NCBI GenBank assembly: GCA_910575625.1
Contig: CAJTFD010000007.1
Coordinates: forward strand, 62,001 to 126,000
Direction: 5' to 3'
From: Clostridia bacterium
GTDB lineage: Bacteria; Bacillota; Clostridia; Lachnospirales; Lachnospiraceae
Length of the DNA stretch: 64,000 bases
The notes beneath the pieces were generated by a model. That model saw only the letters and a program-made list of their open reading frames with translations. It did no database searches and was not told where the DNA came from. Positions 44,604-53,751 of the stretch are shown piece after piece; the first letter of the stretch is position 1; each line of letters opens with the position of its first letter. A program made the translations under genes and the position numbers.

Positions 44604-46322
44604 ATGAATGTGATCGATTTCAAACCCGCAAAGTGCAGCCACTGCTACCGCTGTGTGCGCACATGCCATGTAAAAGCCATTACCGTCAAAGACCAGCAGG
44701 CCCAGATCATCGCCGATTCCTGCATCTACTGCGGAGACTGCTTAAACGAATGTCCCCAGGATGCCAAGATCTATCTCAGCGACCTGCACAAAGTAAAGAC
44801 CTGGATCGCCGCCGATGTGCCGATCGCCGTTTCCCTGGCGCCGTCCTATCGGAGCCTGTTCCATTTCAATGAACCCGGACAAGTCTTTGATGCGCTGAAA
44901 CGCCTGGGCTTTACCTATATCCGGGAGACTGCCGAGGGGGCAGCCCTGGTCACCAACGAATACCGTAAGCTGTTAGAGAAAAAGGACATGAAAAACATCA
45001 TCACCACCTGCTGCCCCAGCGTGAACCTGCTGATCGAGACTTATTACCCGTCCCTGATCCCCTACATGGCTCCCGTGGTCTCGCCTATGACCGCCCATGC
45101 CAGGATGCTCAAGGACGAATACGGCCCTGACGTAAAGGTGGTCTTCATCGGCCCCTGTGTCTCCAAGAAGGCAGAAGCTTACGACAACGCTTCCGTCCCC
45201 AGCGCAGATGCCGTCCTGAATTTCCACGAGGTAAAAAGATGGCTGCGCAGCGAAGACATCCAGATAAGATCCTGCCAACCTCTGCCCATAGACGGACATG
45301 ATCCCCATATCAACAAGCTCTATCCCATCACGGGCGGGATCATCGCTTCGGTCAATACCTGCGAGACGGCACGATCGGATACATATCGGAAATTTTCCGT
45401 GGACGGTGTCAAAAACTGCATCGACCTCTGCGACAACCTATCGAACGGAAAACTCTCCAACTGTTTCATCGAGATGAGCGCCTGCGAGGGCGGCTGCATC
45501 CAGGGTCCTCTGACCGGCAATACGCGTCTGGCCAGGTTCCAGTCCCGGGTGGATCTTGAGGAGAGCATACGCCCCATCCCCGCCGCAGAGGAACTCCTGC
45601 ATTTTGATACCGAAAACCTGCCGTCCTCCAAGACTTTCCGGGACAGATCCACCCAGCAGGAGCTGCCCTCCGAAGAACAGATCCGTAAGATCCTGGAAAA
45701 AACGGGCAAATTTTCAAAAGAGGATGAACTCAACTGCGGCGCCTGCGGCTACCAGACCTGCCGCGAAAAAGCGATCGCTGTGTTCCAGGATAAAGCCGAA
45801 CTTTCCATGTGCATCCCGTACATGAACGAACAGGCGCATTCCCTGGCCAACACCATATTGGAGGCTTCCCCCAATATGACGATCATCGTGGACCGTGACC
45901 TGAAGATCCGGGAATTTTCCGCCGCCGCCGAGAAACATTTCCACATCACACGGAAAAAAGCCCTGGAGACTTATCTCTTTGAATTGATCGATACAGACGA
46001 TTTTGAATGGGCTTTTAAATACAAACAGCATGTCCAGAACAAGAAGATCGAGTTTCCGGAATACGGTTTTACGGCCCTGATGCGTCTGGTCTACATGCAC
46101 AAGGAGGACTCGGTCCTGGCGATCTTGATCGACATCACCAGGGAGGAGCAGGCCGCACAGCAGGATTACATGAAGAATCTGGAGACTGTGGAGATGGCAC
46201 AGAAAGTGATCGACAAGCAGATGATGGTCGCACAGCAGATCGCGGGCCTATTGGGCGAGACCACGGCCGAGACCAAGGTGACACTCACCAACATGTGCAA
46301 AACGCTTCTGGATGATGAATGA
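44604..46322 (+). CDS. hydS: Sensory [FeFe]-hydrogenase-like protein with PAS domain (group C/HydS type)
   Basis: 572 aa. Two N-terminal 4Fe-4S clusters (Cys 11, 14, 17, 21 and 40, 43, 46, 50). H-cluster region with all four ligand cysteines: L1 TTCCPS (about 136), L2 GPCVSKK (185), L3 EMSACEGGC (294, 298). Then a short Fe-S motif CGACGYQTC (about 375), a PAS domain (about 395-520), and a coiled tail. Catalytic hydrogenases use TSCSPGW and PCxxKK; the changed L1 and absence of an accessory electron chain fit the sensory group C. It probably reports H2 or redox state. GAGGTG 8 nt upstream sets the start; 15 codons upstream are unsupported. Confidence 0.9.
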   Translation: MNVIDFKPAKCSHCYRCVRTCHVKAITVKDQQAQIIADSCIYCGDCLNECPQDAKIYLSDLHKVKTWIAADVPIAVSLAPSYRSLFHFNEPGQVFDALKRLGFTYIRETAEGAALVTNEYRKLLEKKDMKNIITTCCPSVNLLIETYYPSLIPYMAPVVSPMTAHARMLKDEYGPDVKVVFIGPCVSKKAEAYDNASVPSADAVLNFHEVKRWLRSEDIQIRSCQPLPIDGHDPHINKLYPITGGIIASVNTCETARSDTYRKFSVDGVKNCIDLCDNLSNGKLSNCFIEMSACEGGCIQGPLTGNTRLARFQSRVDLEESIRPIPAAEELLHFDTENLPSSKTFRDRSTQQELPSEEQIRKILEKTGKFSKEDELNCGACGYQTCREKAIAVFQDKAELSMCIPYMNEQAHSLANTILEASPNMTIIVDRDLKIREFSAAAEKHFHITRKKALETYLFELIDTDDFEWAFKYKQHVQNKKIEFPEYGFTALMRLVYMHKEDSVLAILIDITREEQAAQQDYMKNLETVEMAQKVIDKQMMVAQQIAGLLGETTAETKVTLTNMCKTLLDDE

Positions 46323-46336
46323 TGGGGTGAGCGAAG

Positions 46337-47518
46337 ATGAATATCCATATCGACATGGCATACAAAAGCCTGAATAAGATACATGAAGAATTATGTGGTG
46401 ATAAAGTGGAGATCCTCCACACAAAAGATTCCTCCATCCTGATCCTGGCTGACGGTATGGGAAGCGGTGTAAAAGCAAATATCTTAGCCACGCTGACCTC
46501 CAAGATCTTAGGCACCATGTTCCTAAAAGGAGCCACCTTGGACAACTGCGTGGAGACCATCGCCAAGACCCTGCCGGTCTGTCAGGAACGGAAGGTCGCC
46601 TACGCCACGTTCAGCATCCTCCAGGTCTTCAACGACGGCGAGGCATACCTGGCGGAATACGACAACCCCTCCTGCATCTTCATCCGGGACGGGAAGCTGG
46701 TGCCGATCCCGCAGAACATCCGTGAGATCGCGGGAAAGAAGATCAATGAATGGCGTTTTCATGTAAAGGAAGGGGATGCCCTGGCACTGATCTGCGACGG
46801 CACGATCTATGCCGGCCCCGGCGAACTCTTTAATCTGAAATGGACCTGGGACAGCATGGCGGACTATACGCTGAAAGCCGCGCGCACCAGCAGTTCCGCC
46901 GCACGTCTTGCCACGATGATGGTGGACGCCTGCAACGACCTGTATGGAGGCCGCCCCGGCGATGACACCACAGCCGCGGTCATGCGGATCTCCTCCAAAA
47001 AGCTGGTGCGGCTGATGACCGGTCCGCCGCTCTCCCCCGAGGATGACGCAAAAGCCGTCCGGCAGTTCATGGAGGGCGATGCATACCGGATCGTCAGCGG
47101 GGGCACCAGCGCCGAGATCGTCGCCCGCACTCTGGGTAAAGAGATCACGACCGAGACAGATACCGCGTCCCTGGATCCAGAGATCCCACCCATCTCCCAT
47201 ATCGATGGGATCGACCTCACCACCGAGGGCGTCCTCACCTTGAGCCATACCCTAAAAATATTGGAACGCTACATCAATGACGACGACCTGGATGAAGTTT
47301 TCTTCGAAGAATTGGATGCTGAAAATGGAGGCGCGATGATCGCGCGGGTCCTGATCGAGGACTGCACGGACCTGGAGATCATTCTGGGGACCGCCGTCAA
47401 TGCGGCCCATATGAATCCCAGCCTGGCCTTCCGACTCCACGCCAGAAACCAGCTGATCGAATACTTAAAAGAATTGATGGAAAAAATAGATAAAGATGTG
47501 ACGATCTATACATATTAA
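46337..47518 (+). CDS. SpoIIE-type PP2C protein phosphatase
   Basis: 393 aa. N-terminal phosphatase domain with LILADGMGSGVKA (about 35-47), ALICDGT and DDTTAAVMR, the metal-binding Asp residues of the SpoIIE/PP2C family (residues about 1-225), followed by a C-terminal domain of about 165 residues of unknown function (from about 230). It lies 14 bp after the sensory hydrogenase gene. Inference: the PAS protein controls dephosphorylation of an anti-anti-sigma or other Ser/Thr-phosphorylated target. No kinase or anti-sigma gene is adjacent. Confidence 0.88.
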   Translation: MNIHIDMAYKSLNKIHEELCGDKVEILHTKDSSILILADGMGSGVKANILATLTSKILGTMFLKGATLDNCVETIAKTLPVCQERKVAYATFSILQVFNDGEAYLAEYDNPSCIFIRDGKLVPIPQNIREIAGKKINEWRFHVKEGDALALICDGTIYAGPGELFNLKWTWDSMADYTLKAARTSSSAARLATMMVDACNDLYGGRPGDDTTAAVMRISSKKLVRLMTGPPLSPEDDAKAVRQFMEGDAYRIVSGGTSAEIVARTLGKEITTETDTASLDPEIPPISHIDGIDLTTEGVLTLSHTLKILERYINDDDLDEVFFEELDAENGGAMIARVLIEDCTDLEIILGTAVNAAHMNPSLAFRLHARNQLIEYLKELMEKIDKDVTIYTY

Positions 47519-47587
47519 AAGAACCAACGGGAAACAGGGCGGTCCACACCGCCCCGTCCCACTCGCAGCCCTATAGATCAGGTTATA

Positions 47588-47690
47588 CATACACCCCATC
47601 CAGCCAAAAAACGTTTTAAGACCGACTCTCGAACAACCACGTTGTCCAATCTTACACGTACACCCTATCCAGTCAAAAAAGCGTTTTAAG
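47588..47690. repeat. Two related ~34-bp direct repeats
   Basis: Segments 47588-47622 and 47656-47690 both read TACACCC, one base, ATCCAG, one base, CAAAAAA, then CGTTTTAAG with one inserted G in the second. The 68-bp period joins onto the 130-bp repeat and may be its variable edge. Confidence 0.6.
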
Positions 47691-47804
47691 GGGTCCGGGG
47701 GAAATCGCAAAGTCTCCACTCCGTTCCGGTCGTTGCTGACCAAGCGCCACTGGCGCTTAGCAACCCCGGCGCTTTTGGTACTTTTCTCGCAGAAAAGTAC
47801 ACTC
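47675..47804. repeat. Structured intergenic repeat, copy 1
   Basis: About 130 bp, nearly identical to 48683-48814. It contains inner dyads: GTACTTTTCT / AGAAAAGTAC and a GTTGCT-AAGCGCC hairpin. It begins two bases after the stop of the minus-strand gene at 47806 and runs past the end of the gene, in the same orientation as copy 2. The other 287 bp of this gap hold the related short repeats. Confidence 0.9.
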
Positions 47805-47805
47805 C

Positions 47806-48504
47806 TTAATGTTCCACCGACAGATAGATCCGCACCTTCTCCCCTCTCCTCTCATTCCTCAAGACCATCTCGATCAGAAGATCGCCCTTTTTTACCGTAA
47901 ACGTCTTTTTATCTTTTATCGGCTCGATCTTTCCCCAGGTGCTCTTCGTCCTTCTCGTCTGCCCATACGCATATTCCAGCTCCCATCCATCCTGCAAGCG
48001 GTACTCAAATGGGATCTTATTTTTTTCCGTCTTGATATGCACGACGGCATTCGCCGTTTTGATCTTTTTGGCATAGTCCTTCCCGTCTACCTTCAACGCC
48101 CTGACCGGCCGTTTGAACCTTACCACTCTGACCGTCCCGCTGCATGTGATCTTCTTCCCTTTCTTGGTCGCGGAAAATGTCAGGTCCACCTTTCCAGGCT
48201 TTTTCGGCGTAAATAAAAAGCATTTCTCATCCGCGCTGTATCTGACCGTGGCGACCTTCTTGTCCGACGATACGGCCTTGATATTTTTGCACGAAGAGGC
48301 ATACATCCCCTTCACATTCATCTCATAATAGCCCCTCACATCGACAGGGCTGTACACGGCCGTCTCCTCAAACCCATCCTCCAGATTTTCCTCAAACCCC
48401 AGGATCCCCAAATACGCTGCCCGCACCGAACTCTGGGGCGCCAAGACCAAAGCCAAAAAACAGAACATCAACATACCAAATATCTTCTTCATCTTCTTGT
48501 CCAT
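47806..48504 (-). CDS. Secreted protein of unknown function, possible Ig-like domain
   Basis: About 232 aa. Signal peptide (KKIFGMLMFCFLALVLA), then a beta-rich region resembling bacterial Ig-like (Big) repeats: KAVSSDKKVATVRYSAD, FTPKKPGKVDLTFSATKKGKK. The C-terminal half is Lys-rich with no known motif. ATG 48504 is supported by AGGAGG 10 nt upstream; the ATG at 48513 is too close. It stands alone between two repeat copies. Function unknown; likely cell-surface or secreted. Confidence 0.65.
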   Translation of the reverse strand: MDKKMKKIFGMLMFCFLALVLAPQSSVRAAYLGILGFEENLEDGFEETAVYSPVDVRGYYEMNVKGMYASSCKNIKAVSSDKKVATVRYSADEKCFLFTPKKPGKVDLTFSATKKGKKITCSGTVRVVRFKRPVRALKVDGKDYAKKIKTANAVVHIKTEKNKIPFEYRLQDGWELEYAYGQTRRTKSTWGKIEPIKDKKTFTVKKGDLLIEMVLRNERRGEKVRIYLSVEH

Positions 48505-48682
48505 AAAACACATTCCTCCTCATCTTCTGATACTTCCTACAACCAGCGACCAGCGCTTATCTTCGGTAATAAAATACCCGTCTTATAAAAAGAGGCTGCA
48601 TCAGCAGCCATATTCCCTTGGCGCGGAGTGCGCATCCCCCGGAGGGTTTTATCGTATGGGGAACGGAGTTTCCTATACGATA

Positions 48683-48814
48683 AAAAAAGCGTTTTAAAGG
48701 GGTCCGGGGGAAATCCGCAAAGTCTCCACTCCGTTCCGGTCGTTGCTGACCAAGCGCCACTGGCGCTTAGCAACCCCGGCGCTTTTGGTACTTTTCTCAC
48801 AGAAAAGTACACTC
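48683..48814. repeat. Structured intergenic repeat, copy 2
   Basis: Matches copy 1 across about 130 bp with two small indels and a few substitutions. The end of the repeat overlaps the last two bases of the stop codon of the ABC permease gene, again in the same orientation relative to the gene. Confidence 0.9.
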
Positions 48815-51359
48815 ACTCCCGAAGCCGTTCCACCACACTCTCCCGGCTCATTTTACGAAATTGCCATCTGCTGATCCCATATACGATCAGAAAAAGCACC
48901 GGGACCGGGGCAAGGCACGGCCAGACGGCGAGATGGAACCGGAAGAAGAAGGCCCTTCCCAGCGTCCGCTCCAACAGCCCTTCTGCACAGACGCAGACCA
49001 TGCCCAGCGCCATGGCTTCCGCCCCGGCCAGGTAGATACAGCCCTCCATACACAGCATCTTCACGATCTGGCTCTTTTCCATCCCCACCGCTTCCAGCAA
49101 TGCCAATTCCCTTTTCCTGCTGATGACCGATGCGGCGACCGCGTTGAAAAAGTTCAGGACGCCGATCACGCCCAGCACAGAGGCCATGACACCCCCGATC
49201 ACCGTATACTTTCCCAGGAATCTCTGGAAACTTGCGTCCAGATCCAAGCTGGAGGCGATATTGATCAGGCTGTTTTCTTTCAGCACGGTGTCCTCCAGAT
49301 ATTTCTTGACCGCCTTTCTCTCTTCTTGCCCGCAGTCGATGGTGGCGCACATGGCGCCCTCGACCCCTGTGTGCAGGATAAAGCTCTCCTCCGGTACGAT
49401 CACCGTCATCGCAAACGGATCCGCATAGGGATAGTCCATGGGATAGGGCAGATCTGCCATCCCCCCGACCACACAGGCCGCTCCTCCTTTTCCCTTTAGT
49501 TCCACACGGATCTCATCGCCTGTCCGGTGATAGGAGAACGGGTGTGCGCGGTGTCCGGGATCATAGCCGATCAGAGCCTGTCCCCCTTTTTCAAAACTTT
49601 CCCATGTGCAGGCTTTCCCGTTCCATTCCAGTTTCCGGAAGGCGGTCTCGTTGATCCCCATATAGTGGACGGGGAGCCTTCCCTCCTCATAGATCTGCTG
49701 CCATACCTCCTTTTCATAACTGCTCCAGCTCTCTCCCCAGAGCCCTCCCCACTCCTTCCATTTTTCTTTCAATCCCGGCGGCATCTCTAAGCTCCCCTTC
49801 TGATAATATACATAACCCGGCGGCCCGCCGCAGGGGCACTGCTCGAGCTGGGCCTGGATGGCGGGTGTGATCCCATCCAGTTTGGCGTTGTCCAGGGTGG
49901 CCGGCGCCTGGCTGAGCTGAAAATCCGCGCCCAGTATGATCTTTTTGTACGCCTCAAGATCGTACCCCTGCACCAGCATGACGATACAATCCATGACCAC
50001 CAGGGAGAGAGCGATGGAAAACATGACCATACAGCCTTTCGGCAGATTCCGGGATACATTCTGCACCGCCATGGCAGGCCACCCGCCTGCGCCCGCCTTC
50101 TTTCTGCTCTTCCTATATGTGTTCTCATCCTCCGCCAGACGCAGGGCCTCCACAGGGGATACCCGGGACACCAGGCGGCAGGGCTGCACCAGGGACAGAT
50201 AGATCGTAACAAATGTGAAAGCCGCCGCGGCCACAAAGATCCACAGATCCGCCGACACGACAGTCGCAAGCGCCTCCCCCTCCGCAGCCTCCTCAAGATC
50301 CGCGTTCAAAAGCGGCGCCATGGCCCTCCCCGCCAGAAATCCCCCCAGCAGTCCCGCAGGTATCCCGACAGCCGCCAGGCTCACCGCCTGCATGTACACG
50401 ATCTTTTTCAGCTGTTTTGCTGTCATGCCGATATTTTTCAGCAATCCATAGACTCTCAGGTCCGCCCGCACGGAGATACTGAAGATATTATAGATGATCA
50501 GATATCCCGCAAGGAGGATCAAGAGCGCCATCACCAGGACCGTCCCAAAGGAAAAACCATCTTCCTCCATCAGGTCATAAGCCGGATTGACCTCGAACCC
50601 CGTCCCCTCCGCCAAAAAGCCGGCAGCTTTCGAGAGCTTCTCTGTTTTCTTTGACAAAAACAACAGGTTGTCGTACCAGACGTCCAGATCGTAGCCGCCG
50701 TTTAAGACTCCCGACTCCAGTTCCTCTCTCGTGAGCCTGTGGCAGTTTTTCCTGGCGTAAGCCTGGGAGACCCACAGCATCTGCCCCATCACCGCCCGAT
50801 CACTCTCCCAATACCCGCTCAGCCGGAACGTCTCTGTCCGGATCCCGTGGGCGGACGGCTCCTGCTCGTAAGACAGCGTCACCTCCGTCCCCAGCTCATG
50901 GGGCAGCCCCAGCGCATCCAGTACGATCGTCCCCACCGCGATCTCGTCCTCCTCTCTTGGCAGTCTGCCTGTGGTGGGCATGGAGCTGAAGCTCTCTGCC
51001 GTCTTCTGATCGCCATAGCGCACTTCCGCCGAAAAACCAAACCGCCGGTCCAAACTGCCGCCCAAGAAGATCCCGGAGCCATACTCCGCCACATCTCGAC
51101 TCTCCTTGACCGCCCGGAGCGCCTTCTGGTACTCCTCCTTTGTCAGATCTTGGATAAAGGAGTGGGCCGACACACGGAAAGCCTTCACATCGGCCTGCCT
51201 TTTCGTCAGGATCAGGGACCCCGTGCCTGTAAAAAGTGTGGTGAACAGCAGGCATGTCAGTACGATCGCCGAGAGCGCGATCCCATTCCGCCGCCTGTTG
51301 ACAGCCATAAACCTGACCGTCAGGCCCCACAGCGCCTCCCTATTATCCACCTTTACCAT
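48813..51359 (-). CDS. FtsX-type ABC exporter permease
   Basis: 848 aa. Two FtsX/MacB-like units: N-terminal TM, a large outer domain (about 55-270), three TMs (TVLVMALLILLAGYLI, VSLAAVGIPAGLLGGFLAG, LWIFVAAAAFTFVTI), then a second TM at about 430, a second outer domain and three final TMs (YTVIGGVMASVLGVIGVLNFF to PCLAPVPVLFLIVYGI). This is the BceB/antimicrobial-peptide exporter-like layout with 8 TMs. Start overlaps the ATPase stop by 7 bp. Likely an exporter or sensor of peptides or cell-wall antibiotics, judged from the paired two-component system. Confidence 0.85.
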   Translation of the reverse strand: MVKVDNREALWGLTVRFMAVNRRRNGIALSAIVLTCLLFTTLFTGTGSLILTKRQADVKAFRVSAHSFIQDLTKEEYQKALRAVKESRDVAEYGSGIFLGGSLDRRFGFSAEVRYGDQKTAESFSSMPTTGRLPREEDEIAVGTIVLDALGLPHELGTEVTLSYEQEPSAHGIRTETFRLSGYWESDRAVMGQMLWVSQAYARKNCHRLTREELESGVLNGGYDLDVWYDNLLFLSKKTEKLSKAAGFLAEGTGFEVNPAYDLMEEDGFSFGTVLVMALLILLAGYLIIYNIFSISVRADLRVYGLLKNIGMTAKQLKKIVYMQAVSLAAVGIPAGLLGGFLAGRAMAPLLNADLEEAAEGEALATVVSADLWIFVAAAAFTFVTIYLSLVQPCRLVSRVSPVEALRLAEDENTYRKSRKKAGAGGWPAMAVQNVSRNLPKGCMVMFSIALSLVVMDCIVMLVQGYDLEAYKKIILGADFQLSQAPATLDNAKLDGITPAIQAQLEQCPCGGPPGYVYYQKGSLEMPPGLKEKWKEWGGLWGESWSSYEKEVWQQIYEEGRLPVHYMGINETAFRKLEWNGKACTWESFEKGGQALIGYDPGHRAHPFSYHRTGDEIRVELKGKGGAACVVGGMADLPYPMDYPYADPFAMTVIVPEESFILHTGVEGAMCATIDCGQEERKAVKKYLEDTVLKENSLINIASSLDLDASFQRFLGKYTVIGGVMASVLGVIGVLNFFNAVAASVISRKRELALLEAVGMEKSQIVKMLCMEGCIYLAGAEAMALGMVCVCAEGLLERTLGRAFFFRFHLAVWPCLAPVPVLFLIVYGISRWQFRKMSRESVVERLRE

Positions 51360-52018
51360 GACACCAGCCTCCCATCCTCCAAGTGCAAGATCCTGTCCGC
51401 CATCTGTGCGATCGCCTCGTTGTGCGTGATCATCACGATCGTCTGGTAAAATTGCCTGTTGGTCACTTTCAAAAGCCCCAGGACATCCTGGCTGGTCCTG
51501 GAATCCAGATTCCCAGTGGGTTCATCGGCCAGTAATACAGACGGCTTGGGCAGCAATGCGCGGGCGATCGCCACTCTCTGCTGCTGCCCGCCCGAGAGGG
51601 CGTTGGGCAGATACTCAAGCTTAGCCTCCAGACCCAATGTCTGGATGATGGACTCTGCGTAGGAGCGCTGCGGCTTTTTCCCGTCCAGACGGACTGGGAG
51701 GGTGATATTTTCCCACACATTCAGCATCGGCACCAGATTGTACTGCTGGAACACGAAGCCGATGTTCCGCCTGCGGAAGATCGCCAGTCCATCCCCATCC
51801 ATCTTCCCCAGTTCCTGCCCATCCACCTCCACGCACCCGGATGTGGGCACGTCAAGACCTCCCAGCATATGCAGCAGCGTGGATTTCCCACTCCCGGAGG
51901 TCCCGACCACCGCCACAAACTCCCCCCTCTCCACCTCAAGGCTGACGTCGTCCAGCGCACAGACCCGTGCCTCCCCTATCCCGTATACTTTTTTCAAACC
52001 CTGCGCCCTTAAGATCAT
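51353..52018 (-). CDS. ABC transporter ATP-binding protein (MacB/LolD type)
   Basis: 221 aa. Walker A GTSGSGKST (about 39-47), Q-loop VFQQYNLVP, ABC signature LSGGQQQR, Walker B LLADEPTGNLD and H-loop MITHN. Partner of the FtsX permease next to it. Start follows GGGAGG. Cytoplasmic ATPase powering the exporter. Confidence 0.94.
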   Translation of the reverse strand: MILRAQGLKKVYGIGEARVCALDDVSLEVERGEFVAVVGTSGSGKSTLLHMLGGLDVPTSGCVEVDGQELGKMDGDGLAIFRRRNIGFVFQQYNLVPMLNVWENITLPVRLDGKKPQRSYAESIIQTLGLEAKLEYLPNALSGGQQQRVAIARALLPKPSVLLADEPTGNLDSRTSQDVLGLLKVTNRQFYQTIVMITHNEAIAQMADRILHLEDGRLVSW

Positions 52019-52040
52019 CTCTGCCTCCCTTTTATAATGC

Positions 52041-52079
52041 GAAAAAGGCCTGTATTGTTTTCCAATACAGACCTTATCA
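52041..52079 (-). terminator. Intrinsic terminator between the histidine kinase and ABC genes
   Basis: On the minus strand AGGTCTGTATTG and CAATACAGGCCT pair with one G-T mismatch around a 5-nt loop, followed by five T. It lies about 35 bp after the kinase stop and 23 bp before the ATPase ATG, so it should cut off or reduce transcription from the two-component genes into the transporter. Confidence 0.75.
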
Positions 52080-52109
52080 TAAAATTGTCTCAGACCGGTT
52101 TCCAGAATA

Positions 52110-53048
52110 TCACACTTCCGACACTTTTTGCAGGCGTCCCGATCCCGCGGACGGCAGGAACACCGAAAATACAGAACCCGTCCCCACCTCTGAGGAGACC
52201 TTGATATATCCCTTCTGCGCCTGGATCATCTCGCGCGCCAGATACAGTCCGATCCCCACTCCCGGCTGCTCCTGCACAGCCATCCCCCTGTAAAATCTCC
52301 CAAAGATCTTACAGAGTTCTCCTTTCGGGATCCCGATCCCTGTATCACGGATATCCAGACGGATGAAGAATGGATACGCTTCCGCTCGGATCTCCACCCG
52401 GCCCCCTGCCGGCGTGTATTTCAGAGCGTTATCCACCAGGTTCCCCACAGCCTCCTGCGTCCATTTCATGTCAAAGACTGCCTCCAGGTCTGTCCGACCG
52501 ATATGCAGATCCACACCGTTCTCACAGGCCCGCCCGGCATAGTCCTGACGGATCCGCTCCAACAGTCCGGACACTGCCGCTACACAGGGCTTGACATGGA
52601 TGATCCCGCTCTCCATCCTGGAGAGCTTGACCAGCGACCGGATCAGAAAATCAAGCCTGTCCGCCTGTCCTTTCAGCGTATCCACCAGGTCAGGATCTTT
52701 TGTATCCGCTTCTTCCAGCAGCTCCGCGTACATCTTCAGGTTGGATATGGGCGTCAGCGTCTGATGCGCGATATCTGAGATCAGACCCTGCACCAAGTCC
52801 TTCTGCCGCTTCTGGCTCTCTACGGAGATCTGGCTGTCCTCCAGGAACCTTTTCAAACTGTTCTCCACAACAGAGATCATATCCTCCGATATCTCTGTAC
52901 GATCCAGTTCACCCTGCCGCGCCTGCCGGATCATCTCCTCCAGACGGTCAAAGAGCTGTCTCTCCCGTCTCTCATAATACCACCGGCACGATCCCCCAAC
53001 GGCCGCCGCCGCACAGACTGCGGCTAAGATCAGGACTGCATGACCCAT
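52110..53048 (-). CDS. Sensor histidine kinase
   Basis: 312 aa. One clear N-terminal transmembrane helix (about 2-22), no large sensor domain, then HisKA with the H-box ISDIAHQTLTPISNL and HATPase_c with N-box NLVDNALKY, DTGIGI and GVGIGLYLAR. A nearly sensor-less, intramembrane-type kinase usually depends on a partner, often the ABC transporter, for detection. Overlaps the response regulator gene by 19 bp. Confidence 0.9.
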   Translation of the reverse strand: MGHAVLILAAVCAAAAVGGSCRWYYERRERQLFDRLEEMIRQARQGELDRTEISEDMISVVENSLKRFLEDSQISVESQKRQKDLVQGLISDIAHQTLTPISNLKMYAELLEEADTKDPDLVDTLKGQADRLDFLIRSLVKLSRMESGIIHVKPCVAAVSGLLERIRQDYAGRACENGVDLHIGRTDLEAVFDMKWTQEAVGNLVDNALKYTPAGGRVEIRAEAYPFFIRLDIRDTGIGIPKGELCKIFGRFYRGMAVQEQPGVGIGLYLAREMIQAQKGYIKVSSEVGTGSVFSVFLPSAGSGRLQKVSEV

Positions 53049-53707
53049 GCGTAGCCAACTCCATATACTGTCTTGATATATCCTTCCTTTTTCCGCCCAT
53101 CCTCCAGCTTGCCGCGCAGCCGTTTCATCGCCACTGTCAGGGCATGCTCATCCACAAACTCTGTCTCCCCGCTCCAGACACTGTCGATCAGATGGCTCCT
53201 CTTGACTGTGGCGCCCCGGTTTTCACATAAGATCCTCAATAACTTCTGCTCCGTGATGCTCAGCTCCAACGGCCTGCCATCCCGAAAAAAGCGCATATTC
53301 TCGAAATCCAGATCCAACCCGCCCTGGATGAAATGCTCTCTGCGGTCGTCCCTGTCCCGCAGTTGCACCGCCACCCGCGCCCGGAGCACCATCAGACTGA
53401 ATGGTTTTGTGATATAGTCGTCGGCTCCCGCCTCCAAGCCCATCACGATATCCAGTTCCGTGTCATTGACCGTCAGCAGGATGATCGGCATGGAGTACTC
53501 TCCGCGTATCTCCCTGACAAGGTCGATCCCGTTTCCGTCCGGGAGATTCACATCCAACAAGATCAGATCTGTTTTCTGCTCTTTGAGCGCAGTCCGCGCC
53601 TCCCCGATCGTAAAACAGGGTATAAAGATATAGCCTTCCTGCCTCAGAGCGAGTCTGATCCCCTCATTCATTTTCCTGTCGTCTTCTACCACCATGATCC
53701 GGATCAT
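53030..53707 (-). CDS. OmpR/PhoB-type response regulator
   Basis: 225 aa. Receiver domain with acidic VEDD pocket, phosphoacceptor Asp in LILLDVNLPDG (about 52), T in LLTVND and K in TKPF, then a winged-helix DNA-binding domain (VDEHALTVAMKRLRGKLE). The ATG at 53707 follows GGAGGAAAC. An upstream six codons exist but lack a site. It should control the ABC exporter genes of the same cluster. Confidence 0.93.
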   Translation of the reverse strand: MIRIMVVEDDRKMNEGIRLALRQEGYIFIPCFTIGEARTALKEQKTDLILLDVNLPDGNGIDLVREIRGEYSMPIILLTVNDTELDIVMGLEAGADDYITKPFSLMVLRARVAVQLRDRDDRREHFIQGGLDLDFENMRFFRDGRPLELSITEQKLLRILCENRGATVKRSHLIDSVWSGETEFVDEHALTVAMKRLRGKLEDGRKKEGYIKTVYGVGYAWVMQS

Positions 53708-53751
53708 CTGTTTCCTCCAAAGCATGCTCCATCGGGATAAAGCTTGTGTTT

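Noticed and set aside
48537..48812. A 91-aa minus-strand frame over the structured repeat copy 2, and a similar one over copy 1
   Set aside because: Both arise inside the non-coding repeat. Frames differ between the copies because of indels, so no protein is conserved.
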